Under the pieces are notes generated by a model. That model did not search any database and had not been told where the DNA came from. It saw only the letters and a list, made by a program, of their open reading frames with translations. A DNA stretch of 43,091 nucleotides from Acidobacteriota bacterium (GTDB lineage: Bacteria; Acidobacteriota; Polarisedimenticolia; Gp22-AA2; AA152): positions 1 through 43,091 of the forward strand of contig JAKEFJ010000195.1 in assembly GCA_022616665.1 (NCBI GenBank), given 5' to 3'. Shown one piece after another: positions 7,070-14,639 of this stretch (its first letter is position 1; each line of letters begins with the position of its first letter). Both the position numbers and the translations under genes were made by a program.

Positions 7070-9241
7070 TTGAATATCCGAAAAGAAACGTCCGTCGGCG
7101 AGCACACCATTTCCATCGAGACGGGGAAGGTGGCACGACAAGCCGATGGATCCGTACTGGTCCGCCAGGGCGACACAGTCGTGCTGGTGACCGCAACCGC
7201 CGACCGGAAAGCTCGCGAAGGGCTGGATTTCCTTCCGCTGACCGTGGACTATCGTGAGAATACCTATGCCGCCGGGAAGATTCCTGGTGGATTCTTCAAG
7301 CGAGAGGGGCGCCCGAACGAGAAGGAGACCTTGACATCTCGAATGATCGACCGCCCGATCCGGCCGCTTTTCCCCAAGGGATGGCGGTGCGAGACCCAAG
7401 TGGTCGCTCTCGTCCTTTCGGCCGATCTCGAGAATGACCCGGACATTTTGGCGGTGACCGGCGCTTCAACAGCCCTGGTGCTCTCTGACATTCCTTTTGA
7501 AAGCCCTATCGCGGCCGTAAGGGTCGGGCTGAACGATCAAGGGTTCCTCATCAACCCGACCACCTCTCAGCTGGAAACCAGCCGGCTGGATTTGGTTGTC
7601 GTGGGAGGCGAAACTGAGCTGGTGATGGTGGAAGCTGGGGCCAGCGAGGTTTCCGAGCAGGAGATGGTGGATGCCATCCTCTTCGGCCAGTCTCACATCG
7701 TCAAGCTCGTGGCGCTGCAGAATGAGCTCCGCAGAGAGGTGGCGCCCACCAAGCGCACTGTCACCCTCGTGGAAATCCCCGGCGAGCTTCGGCGAGAGGT
7801 GGAGGAGCGAATCTCGTCTCCCCTGTGGGAGGCCATGAAGCTCCCGGTCAAAATCCAAAGCTATCGCCGGGTGGGGGAGCTGGAGAAGGAGCTTATCGAG
7901 AGTTTCCCCGAGGACCCGCCCGAGACCCGCTCCTTCGTCAAGTCTGCATTTCATGAAGTTCACAAAAAACTGGCTCGCACGGAGATCCTGGAGAAGGCGA
8001 AGCGATTCGACGATCGAGCCTTCGACCAGATCCGCCCAATCCGTTGCGAGGTCGGTTTCCTGCCTCGTACCCATGGTTCTTCCCTATTCACCCGGGGCGA
8101 GACCCAAGCGCTGGTCACGACAACTCTGGGAACTTCCGAGGATGCTCAGACACTGGATTGGCTGGAGGGGGAATCGGAGCGCCGGTTCATGCTTCATTAC
8201 AACTTCCCCCCCTTCAGCGTGGGTGAAGTGAAGTTTCTCCGGGGCCCAGGACGCCGGGAAATCGGCCACGGTGCCCTGGCGGAGCGCGCCTTGAGACCCA
8301 TGATTCCCGCCGATGAGCAGTTCCCCTATACCATCCGGTTGGTCTCCGATATTCTGGAATCCAACGGCTCCTCCTCCATGGCCTCCATCTGCGGGGGCTC
8401 GCTCTCCCTCATGGACGCAGGAGTTCCGATGAAATCGGCGGTGGCGGGGATTGCCATGGGTTTGGTGAAGGAGGGCGATCATTACGTGATACTCAGTGAC
8501 ATCGCCGGCTCCGAGGACCATTACGGGGACATGGACTTCAAGGTAGCCGGAACCCGTCATGGAATCACTGCCCTCCAGATGGATATCAAGGTCAAAGGGC
8601 TCTCCCGGCAGATTCTCCAGGAGGCGCTGGCGCAGGCCCACCGGGGCCGCCTCCATATTCTGGGAATCATGGACAGCACCTTGTCCGAGCACCGTTCCAA
8701 CATCTCCTCCTACGCTCCCCGGATATTCTCAATCCGGATTCCAAAGGACAAGATCCGGGAAGTCATCGGACCGGGAGGGAAGATGATCCGCTCCATCATC
8801 GAGCGCACCGGATGCAAGATTGATGTGGACGACAGCGGCAAGGTGGACATCGCCTCCATCGATGAAGCTTCCGCGCTCAAGGCCATCGAGATCATCAAGG
8901 AGATTACTGCCGAGGCGGAGATCGGCAAGACGTACCTGGGAAAGGTGATTCGGATCGTCGCGTTCGGCGCCTTCGTTGAGATCCTGCCTGGGATCGAAGG
9001 GCTCCTCCACATCTCTGAGATAGCCGAGCACCGAGTGAAGGAAGTGACAGACGAAATCCAGGAGGGAGAGGAAATCCTGGTGAAGGTCATTGAAGTAGAC
9101 GGTGACCGAATTCGGCTGAGCAGAAAAGCGGTCCTCCGGGAGAAGAGGGGTGATACAGGTGCCCCCGAGCCCCTTCCACCTCGTCAGGAGGAGCGCAGCC
9201 GCGCCGGCAGTGGCAGACCGCAGCACAGACGTCCTCGCTGA
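7070..9241 (+). CDS. pnp: Polyribonucleotide nucleotidyltransferase (PNPase)
   Basis: PNPase degrades RNA 3' to 5' by phosphorolysis and can add tails. The 723 residues show RNase PH domain 1 (about 1-225), an all-alpha linker domain, RNase PH domain 2 (about 310-540, with GDMDFKVAGT), a KH domain (IPKDKIREVIGPGGKMIRSI) and an S1 domain (GKVIRIVAFGAFVEILPG). The tail is Arg/Pro-rich. The start is TTG at 7070, fixed by AAGGAGG (7056-7062) seven bases upstream. It follows rpsO as in most bacteria. Confidence 0.97.
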   Translation: MNIRKETSVGEHTISIETGKVARQADGSVLVRQGDTVVLVTATADRKAREGLDFLPLTVDYRENTYAAGKIPGGFFKREGRPNEKETLTSRMIDRPIRPLFPKGWRCETQVVALVLSADLENDPDILAVTGASTALVLSDIPFESPIAAVRVGLNDQGFLINPTTSQLETSRLDLVVVGGETELVMVEAGASEVSEQEMVDAILFGQSHIVKLVALQNELRREVAPTKRTVTLVEIPGELRREVEERISSPLWEAMKLPVKIQSYRRVGELEKELIESFPEDPPETRSFVKSAFHEVHKKLARTEILEKAKRFDDRAFDQIRPIRCEVGFLPRTHGSSLFTRGETQALVTTTLGTSEDAQTLDWLEGESERRFMLHYNFPPFSVGEVKFLRGPGRREIGHGALAERALRPMIPADEQFPYTIRLVSDILESNGSSSMASICGGSLSLMDAGVPMKSAVAGIAMGLVKEGDHYVILSDIAGSEDHYGDMDFKVAGTRHGITALQMDIKVKGLSRQILQEALAQAHRGRLHILGIMDSTLSEHRSNISSYAPRIFSIRIPKDKIREVIGPGGKMIRSIIERTGCKIDVDDSGKVDIASIDEASALKAIEIIKEITAEAEIGKTYLGKVIRIVAFGAFVEILPGIEGLLHISEIAEHRVKEVTDEIQEGEEILVKVIEVDGDRIRLSRKAVLREKRGDTGAPEPLPPRQEERSRAGSGRPQHRRPR

Positions 9242-9256
9242 CGGAGGGTTGTCTCG

Positions 9257-10639
9257 ATGAAACTGGGAAGCTGGCTCATCGCCCGCGGCAAGCTCACGGG
9301 AGTCCAGCTCAAGCGGGCTCTGCTCGATCAGTCTTTCTATGGCGGTCACTTGAGCTCGAGCCTGCTCAAGCTCGGCTACCTGGATGAGCCGACTCTAAGA
9401 GCCTACCTCTCGGATCTCTTCCAAGTTCCATGCGTGGGCACCGAGCATTTCCGGGAGATTCCATCCGAAGTCATCCGGATGATTCCGGAGCATCTGGCGC
9501 AAAAACACCAGATGGTGCCTCTGGCAGTGGAGAGCAAGAAACTGCGCCTGGCCATGATGAACCCCGGGGACATTCTGGTCATGGATGAGGTGGCGTTCCT
9601 GACCGGCCTTCAGGTGGAGCCGCACGTCTCGTCTGAGAATCACCTTCTCGACGCTTTGGAGCGCTACTACCAGGTCCCCCGTTCGATCCGGGAGACGATC
9701 CCGTTGTCTGACCAAGTTGAGGGGCGTCAGGATCCCCGCACGGCTCGCCGTCAAATGATGGAGGCCTCGGATACATCCGAGCCACCGCCGCCGGCGTCGC
9801 CGACGGGCCAATCCACGTCCGACGAAATCGGGCTGGATGGCCGCCCGCTTTCGGCCTCATCGGAGGCAGTTTCGGAGCTCTACGCCGGAAAAGCCCCTCC
9901 CGTCCCCGCGGTTGTGCCCGCGTCTCCGCTCCCACGCTCGCTGGAAGAATGGCGAGAGCCGTCCGGATCGACGGGGGTCACCACGGCCGGAGACGGCGTA
10001 GTGCCGCCTCCGGCGCCAGCGGCTCCACTCCCCAGTGAGTCGGGACCCCCCCCTGTCAGCGCGGCACCGATCACTTCAGGGGAGCCGCAGGCCTCCACGG
10101 CGCTTCCTCCCAGACGGCCCGTTCTCAGCCTCGTTCCCACACCCTCGTCGGTGTCCCTCGAACAGACCTCCGAGAGACTCAAGAACTCCCTGACCCGCGA
10201 TGAGGTATTTGAAGCCGTGCTGGATTTTTGCGCCGGGCGATTCGCGAGGTCGGCTGTTTTTCTGGTCACTCAGGAAAAAGTGGTGGGTTTTGGCGGCCGG
10301 GGTGATGGATTCGAGCCATCGCGAATCCGATCTGTGGTCGTAGGATTGGAGGCACCCTCGATCTTCTCCCACTTTCTCACGGGGAGCGAGTTTTACTACG
10401 GCCCGGTGCCGGGGCTTCCCGAGAATCAACGATTCTACCGCGGCCTGGGGATGCCTCCACCTGAGCGGATTCTGTTGGTTCCAGTGCAGATCAAGGAGCG
10501 CCTGATCGCGCTGGTATATGGGGACCTCCCCGTGAATCGGCGGGAAGATCCCGATATCGCACTCTACCGAAGACTGGTTCAAAAGGCAGTCCTCGCACTG
10601 GAGATTTTGATTCTGAAAAACAAGATCGCCATGATTTGA
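9257..10639 (+). CDS. MshEN (GspE N-terminal) domain protein with C-terminal GAF-like domain
   Basis: Residues 1-~150 match the MshEN/GspE N-terminal domain, which in MshE binds cyclic di-GMP through two 24-residue motifs separated by 5 residues. Here motif 1 begins KLGSWLIARGKLTGVQLKRA and motif 2 HLSSSLLKLGYLDEPTLRAY, spaced by exactly five residues (SFYGG). The canonical RLG is changed to KLG and HLS, so ligand binding may be weakened. A Pro/Ser/Ala-rich linker (about 155-300) leads to a C-terminal alpha/beta domain of about 155 residues resembling GAF domains. There is no ATPase domain, so it is not a GspE motor. It starts 15 bases after pnp and is probably co-transcribed. Confidence 0.75.
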   Translation: MKLGSWLIARGKLTGVQLKRALLDQSFYGGHLSSSLLKLGYLDEPTLRAYLSDLFQVPCVGTEHFREIPSEVIRMIPEHLAQKHQMVPLAVESKKLRLAMMNPGDILVMDEVAFLTGLQVEPHVSSENHLLDALERYYQVPRSIRETIPLSDQVEGRQDPRTARRQMMEASDTSEPPPPASPTGQSTSDEIGLDGRPLSASSEAVSELYAGKAPPVPAVVPASPLPRSLEEWREPSGSTGVTTAGDGVVPPPAPAAPLPSESGPPPVSAAPITSGEPQASTALPPRRPVLSLVPTPSSVSLEQTSERLKNSLTRDEVFEAVLDFCAGRFARSAVFLVTQEKVVGFGGRGDGFEPSRIRSVVVGLEAPSIFSHFLTGSEFYYGPVPGLPENQRFYRGLGMPPPERILLVPVQIKERLIALVYGDLPVNRREDPDIALYRRLVQKAVLALEILILKNKIAMI

Positions 10640-10676
10640 GGGGGACTCCACCTTTGACGATGGCTCGCCCCACCGC

Positions 10677-11285
10677 ATGAGGCGAGTCCGAAAGCAACTC
10701 GAACTCATGTCTGCCTCTGAACAACCCAAGGAACTCCTCACTCCTCCCCAACAGATTGAAGCTCTCAGCCTTGTGCGCAGCGCGGTGGAAATCTGGGTCG
10801 CGAATGAGGTTCGGATAACCCCCCCGGCAAGCTCTTCTCTCAATCGAATTCAGATCGCAGCATTCGTCACCTTGACCCTGCAGGGCCGGTTGCGAGGATG
10901 CATCGGCTCCCTGGGGCCGCGGGAGCCGCTGGGCGCTACGCTAGTGGATTGCGCCATCTCGGCCGCCTGCAGGGATTCTCGATTCTCTCCCGTGACGAAA
11001 GCAGAGTTGGCGCAGGCGTGCTTCGAGGTTTCGACCCTCACCCCTCTCCGGCTCGTGGCGGGGCCCCAGCACATCGTCGTGGGTCGCGATGGAGTGCTGG
11101 TGGAGATTGGCGGTAGGCGCGGACTGTTACTGCCTCAAGTAGCGACAAGGTACGGGTGGGATCGGGAGACTTTCTTGGATCACGCCTGCGTCAAGGCTGG
11201 ATTCGAGGCTGGAGATTGGCGGCGGGGGGCCAGGCTTTGGACTTTCCAGGCCCAGGTCTTCAGCGAGGCCGACCCCGCCGCCTGA
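10677..11285 (+). CDS. AMMECR1 domain protein
   Basis: The protein matches the AMMECR1 family (the 'Amme' part of AmmeMemoRadiSam systems). The near-invariant LRGCIGSL motif lies at about residues 75-82, followed by AAFVTL-type strands, a conserved ACRDSRFSPVTKAEL and EVSTLTPLRLV. No catalytic activity is established for the family. Usual partners, a MEMO protein and a radical SAM enzyme, are not in this window. The start is uncertain: ATG 10677 and ATG 10707 both lack a clear ribosome-binding site. It ends 11 bases from the convergent LysM gene, with no terminator visible between them. Confidence 0.88.
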   Translation: MRRVRKQLELMSASEQPKELLTPPQQIEALSLVRSAVEIWVANEVRITPPASSSLNRIQIAAFVTLTLQGRLRGCIGSLGPREPLGATLVDCAISAACRDSRFSPVTKAELAQACFEVSTLTPLRLVAGPQHIVVGRDGVLVEIGGRRGLLLPQVATRYGWDRETFLDHACVKAGFEAGDWRRGARLWTFQAQVFSEADPAA

Positions 11286-11296
11286 TTTTCACTTCG

Positions 11297-12706
11297 CTAC
11301 CTCAATTCCACCAGGTTTCCGACTTCCACGTCCCGGATGGCATAGATGATCTTGGCGCTGGACGTCTTCTCCTCCGTGGATATCACCATGAGCAGGCCGA
11401 TGGGCTTGCGGGGGAAGAGGAGGTGTTGATCATCGTCGCGTAGCTGCTGCGACTGGTAGCGGCGATCGTTCCACCGGTAATCGTAGGTCACATCCCGCGG
11501 GCGAGGCGGCGCGTTGTTCAGGTAGATGAGCATCACATCCCCCGCGCGCACCCCATCCTTGCTCCCCAGGTCCACATCCACCATGGATCCTGCAAGTGCG
11601 TCGTTCATCCCGTCTTGAAGATGGACAATGTACCCGTTGGGCTTTCCGCTAGGCTCCACATCCAGCTTGTTGAACGCAACGTGCCTGGCAACGGGAGAAG
11701 TCAGCGTGCGATCGGCTTCCACCTCGAACCCCACCTCAATGCGGTCTTGGCAGCTCTCGGTGATCTCCGCGATGGAGGTCTGATCCTGGACTGCCAGGAC
11801 CTTGACCTTCCCAAGACGGCGCACGTAGGTTCCCACCCACTTGTCCGTGACAGGGTGGAACACTTCGCTGCCCTTGGCAATGACCAGGAAACTGTCCCCA
11901 GGGTTCACCTTCCCCCCGTCCCGGCCGCCGTTCAGGTAAACCAGATCGCCGGTCGTCAGGCCGATCTTGACGTCCTCGGAATTGGCGATGTAGAGCTCAG
12001 TTTTCTCATAGTCGGGGCGGACGCTCCCCGTGCAATACAGATCGCTGTAATCTGCGACCGGACTCGGACCCTCATCCTGCGACTCGGAGGATGCGCTGGG
12101 TTGCGGTACCGACTCCTCCCCGGACGTGTCCGTCGGCTCATCCTGGGGCTCGGTCATGGCCGGAGCGGGAGCGATTTCTGAGACCACTGTCGGGCGCGGA
12201 GGGAGCAGGAGAGGATCACCAGGATAGATCCAGTGGGAGTCGAGGATATAGCGATTCTCGTTCCAAATGTGCGGCCAAAGCCAGGGATTCTGAAAATGGG
12301 TGCCCGCCATTCCCCAGAGAGTATCCCCCTTCACAATGATATGAATTTGCGCCCCTTCCGGGAAGGATTCGGGATCGGGAGGCTGGTAGGGGGTCCAGTG
12401 GTCTCCGACCAGCTTCAATCCGCGTGGAGGAGTGGTGGATTCCGGCGGAGTGATGATGGGCACGCTCGCCGCAGGAGCCGGTGCGGCCTTCTTAGCGGCC
12501 GGTTCCGGCGTAGCTTTGGGTTCGGCTTGCTCCGGTGCCGCCGTGGGTGCGGCCTGCTCTGACGCCGGCTTGGAGGTCTCTTCCACAGGCGGCGCCGGCT
12601 TGGCGCTCTGGCTCGTTTCCTCGCCATTGGCAGGCAAGGCAATGGTGATGAGAAGCAATGCCAGGGACAGGTGCCCGGCCTTCCTCAGCAGGTCGTTCAT
12701 CTTCAT
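11297..12706 (-). CDS. Secreted LysM-domain protein
   Basis: A 469-residue exported protein. An N-terminal signal peptide (core LSLALLLITIALPANG) is followed by a Pro/Ala/Glu-rich spacer (about 30-105). A LysM peptidoglycan-binding domain comes next (IIVKGDTLWGMAGTHF to IYPGDPLLLPP, about 125-170), then a second low-complexity stretch. A ~240-residue C-terminal region of beta-rich segments (GDLVYLNGG, GDSFLVIAKG, RRLGKVKVLAV) loosely recalls FlgT-type C-terminal domains; I would not assign that firmly. ATG 12706 has GGGAG upstream. It probably anchors to the cell wall in the periplasm. Confidence 0.82.
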   Translation of the reverse strand: MKMNDLLRKAGHLSLALLLITIALPANGEETSQSAKPAPPVEETSKPASEQAAPTAAPEQAEPKATPEPAAKKAAPAPAASVPIITPPESTTPPRGLKLVGDHWTPYQPPDPESFPEGAQIHIIVKGDTLWGMAGTHFQNPWLWPHIWNENRYILDSHWIYPGDPLLLPPRPTVVSEIAPAPAMTEPQDEPTDTSGEESVPQPSASSESQDEGPSPVADYSDLYCTGSVRPDYEKTELYIANSEDVKIGLTTGDLVYLNGGRDGGKVNPGDSFLVIAKGSEVFHPVTDKWVGTYVRRLGKVKVLAVQDQTSIAEITESCQDRIEVGFEVEADRTLTSPVARHVAFNKLDVEPSGKPNGYIVHLQDGMNDALAGSMVDVDLGSKDGVRAGDVMLIYLNNAPPRPRDVTYDYRWNDRRYQSQQLRDDDQHLLFPRKPIGLLMVISTEEKTSSAKIIYAIRDVEVGNLVELR

Positions 12707-12751
12707 GCCTTTCTCCCTTAGAGAGCTCCGTTCTCGCAGATATCCCCCTCT

Positions 12752-12779
12752 AAAGATAGGTACATGGCACGAAGTGTCA
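12752..12779 (-). promoter_or_regulatory. Promoter of the LysM gene
   Basis: On the minus strand TTGACA (12779-12774) and TATCTT (12757-12752) are separated by 16 bases, about 45 bases upstream of the LysM ATG at 12706. The perfect -35 box and good placement make this a likely sigma-70 promoter within the 189-base gap between the CpoB-like gene and the LysM gene. Confidence 0.65.
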
Positions 12780-12895
12780 AGGATGCGGGATCATCACTTA
12801 TCCGTAATCGAATGGCCTTTCTCAGGCGAAGTCGCGCCAGGCACAGCCCAGGCGAACTCCACGGGAGCGCGTGTAACCCCATTGATACGAGGGAA

Positions 12896-13678
12896 TTAGC
12901 GAGGTGAGGTCTTGTTGATTTCGTCCAGGGTCGCTTTCGCCACGGTAGCGACTTCGCTCCTGGGAAAGGCCTGGACAACCGTCTCGAGGCTCTCGGAGGC
13001 CCGATCCCGATCCCCCAGCGCCAGGTAGCAGAGTCCGACCTTCAAAAAGGCATGGGGTACGCGGTTGCCAAACGGATATTGATCGATGACCTTGCGGAAC
13101 TCCAGGATTGCACGCCGGTAGTCCTTCTGCGAGAAGTAACACTCCCCGATCCAATACTGAGCGTCATCCGCGAGATCACTCTCCGGAGAGCGGGCCAGGA
13201 ATTCGCTGAAGTCCTGTTGCGCCACCTGGTAGTTCCCACTGTTGAATTGAGCGTACCCATCGACATAGAGCTTGTCTGCCTCGGAGGAAGGGCTAGAGCT
13301 CTGATTTGGAGTTGGAGCCTTGGAATTGGCTACTGCCGGGGAAACCTCCGCACTTCTAGTGGGCCCCTGGTCTCCCAGGTCGACGGTGGATCCGGGTACA
13401 AGCGGCTCCTCGGTTAGTGATCCACTCGGATCTGCCGCGGTGGACCCCGAGGCTGGGGAGGTCGGGCTAGAGCCTCCAGGAGATCCCTCTTGCAGCTCCT
13501 GGATCTCCACCTGGGCCTCCGCATTTCGTTTCTGGAGTTCGTAAAGGCGATTCTGCAAGTCTTCTATCTCGGTGCTCAGATTGCCGCTTTTTCGTGGGGC
13601 ACAGGCCAAGAACATGGCCGGCAGTAGGAAGGCGGCCAGTACCCAGCGGATGATGTTCACAGTGGATTTGAATTTCAC
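12896..13678 (-). CDS. CpoB/YbgF-like Tol-Pal system lipoprotein
   Basis: 260 residues. The N-terminus carries a lipoprotein signal ending in the lipobox LACA (Cys about residue 26). A short coiled coil (LSTEIEDLQNRLYELQKRNA, about 34-62) matches the YbgF/CpoB trimerisation helix. After a Ser/Pro-rich linker, about 115 C-terminal residues form TPR repeats (YVDGYAQFNSGNYQVAQQDF; QYWIGECYFSQKDYRRAI; HAFLKVGLCYLALGDRDRA). CpoB links Tol-Pal to peptidoglycan synthesis at division. It starts at GTG 13678 with GAGGTGAG upstream. No other tol or pal gene is in the window, and most CpoB proteins are not lipidated, so the lipobox is a lineage trait or a sign of a related outer-membrane TPR lipoprotein. 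Confidence 0.82.
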   Translation of the reverse strand: MKFKSTVNIIRWVLAAFLLPAMFLACAPRKSGNLSTEIEDLQNRLYELQKRNAEAQVEIQELQEGSPGGSSPTSPASGSTAADPSGSLTEEPLVPGSTVDLGDQGPTRSAEVSPAVANSKAPTPNQSSSPSSEADKLYVDGYAQFNSGNYQVAQQDFSEFLARSPESDLADDAQYWIGECYFSQKDYRRAILEFRKVIDQYPFGNRVPHAFLKVGLCYLALGDRDRASESLETVVQAFPRSEVATVAKATLDEINKTSPR

Positions 13679-13730
13679 AGCCCGCTCACCTCATCAGGAG
13701 AGGCATTATAGGGGCGACCTTCCTGGCGGG

Positions 13731-14318
13731 TCAAACCCTTTCAGCGGAGAGGGAGCCTGCCGTTGCGCTCTCGAAGAACGAAAGCGCTGTATCACCATAA
13801 CGTACTGTCCGCAGATGCCTCATGCAACCCACCGGCGTCGGCGAATGAGTCGACTTACGATGCTCGAGAATCACCCAGGATCCCGCACGCAGCAGACCTC
13901 CGAGACCCAGGTCCCTGAGGACGAGATCTCCTGTGCGAGCCTCGTAGGGTGGATCCACGAAGACCAGATCTACGAGACCTCTCGCCTGAAGGAGAGGGAG
14001 ACAGGAGGGCAGGCTTCCCTGATAGACTTCCCCAGCGCCCTCCAACCTGCACACCTGCAGATTGTTCTTAATCGCTCGGATGTTGAGGGGATTCTCTTCC
14101 ACGAAAAGGCAACTCGCTGCTCCACGGGAGAGGGCTTCGATACCAACGGCTCCCGTGCCCGCAAAGAGATCCAGGAACCGGGAGTTCCATACCCTCTCGC
14201 CGAGGATGTCGAAGAGGGCTTCGCGGACTCGATTGGCTGTCGGGCGCAACTTTCCCCCTTTGGGAGAAACCAGCGGGAAGCCGCGTCTTTCCCCTCCAAT
14301 GACTCTCAGGTTTCCCAC
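13731..14318 (-). CDS. rsmD: 16S rRNA (guanine(966)-N2)-methyltransferase RsmD
   Basis: RsmD methylates G966 of 16S rRNA in the assembled 30S subunit. The 195-residue protein begins NLRVIGGERRG, has the family motif LRPTANRVREALFDIL (about 27-42), the SAM-binding LDLFAGTGAVGIEALSRGA and the catalytic DPPY (VFVDPPYEA, about 120). I choose GTG at 14318, seven bases after AAGGGG; an in-frame GTG at 14324 is too close to that site. It is transcribed toward the CpoB-like gene, 52 bases away. Confidence 0.92.
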   Translation of the reverse strand: MGNLRVIGGERRGFPLVSPKGGKLRPTANRVREALFDILGERVWNSRFLDLFAGTGAVGIEALSRGAASCLFVEENPLNIRAIKNNLQVCRLEGAGEVYQGSLPSCLPLLQARGLVDLVFVDPPYEARTGDLVLRDLGLGGLLRAGSWVILEHRKSTHSPTPVGCMRHLRTVRYGDTALSFFESATAGSLSAERV

Positions 14319-14424
14319 GTGCACTCCCCTTGCAGGCGTTCTCAGGGTTGGACCGATCCCTCAGGACAGCATAAGAAGGGGTCGAGAGACGGTCAAGACG
14401 TGATCCTCCCTTACACCCGAATTC

Positions 14425-14453
14425 TTGACTCGAGCGGCGCTTGCAGCTAGGAT
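14425..14453 (+). promoter_or_regulatory. Promoter of the FG-GAP/TSP3 gene
   Basis: TTGACT (14425-14430) and TAGGAT (14448-14453) are separated by 17 bases. This predicts transcription starting near 14460, which places the out-of-frame ATG at 14452 outside the transcript. The 321-base gap 14319-14639 otherwise holds the probable signal-peptide coding stretch (14559-14639) and a short perfect hairpin at 14536-14552. Confidence 0.6.
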
Positions 14454-14558
14454 GGGCTCGGCTTCAAAGTACGTGAAGAGCCAGCACTTACGGAGCACTC
14501 AATCCTCTCCCATAGACTCCAGAGCCGATTCTCTCCCGGGGATTATCCCCGGCGGCCG

Positions 14559-14639
14559 ATTCTTCGAATCGCTGCAAGTGCCTTAGTTCTACTTCTGGCT
14601 CGAGCCGACGGCAACACAGCCTCCCGGGGCATTTTAGCG
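14559..14639 (+). other. In-frame upstream extension encoding a probable signal peptide
   Basis: The reading frame of the downstream gene stays open back to a TAG at 14448-14450. From ATT at 14559 it encodes (I/M)LRIAASALVLLLARADG: a basic residue, a hydrophobic core and an Ala-Arg-Ala cleavage motif before Asp. No ATG, GTG or TTG exists in this frame between the stop and ATG 14640. Either a rare start (ATT 14559 or CTG 14595) is used, or the sequence carries a frameshift. A protein with only extracellular repeats would need such a signal. Confidence 0.5.

Noticed and set aside
11286-11296. Bidirectional terminator between the convergent AMMECR1 and LysM genes
   Set aside because: The 11-base gap has no inverted repeat; no terminator can be supported there, nor in the 13-base gap at 18069-18081.
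14452-14586. Short ATG frame upstream of the FG-GAP gene
   Set aside because: It overlaps the predicted -10 box, lies upstream of the predicted transcript start and ends in TAG at 14584-14586; no recognisable content.
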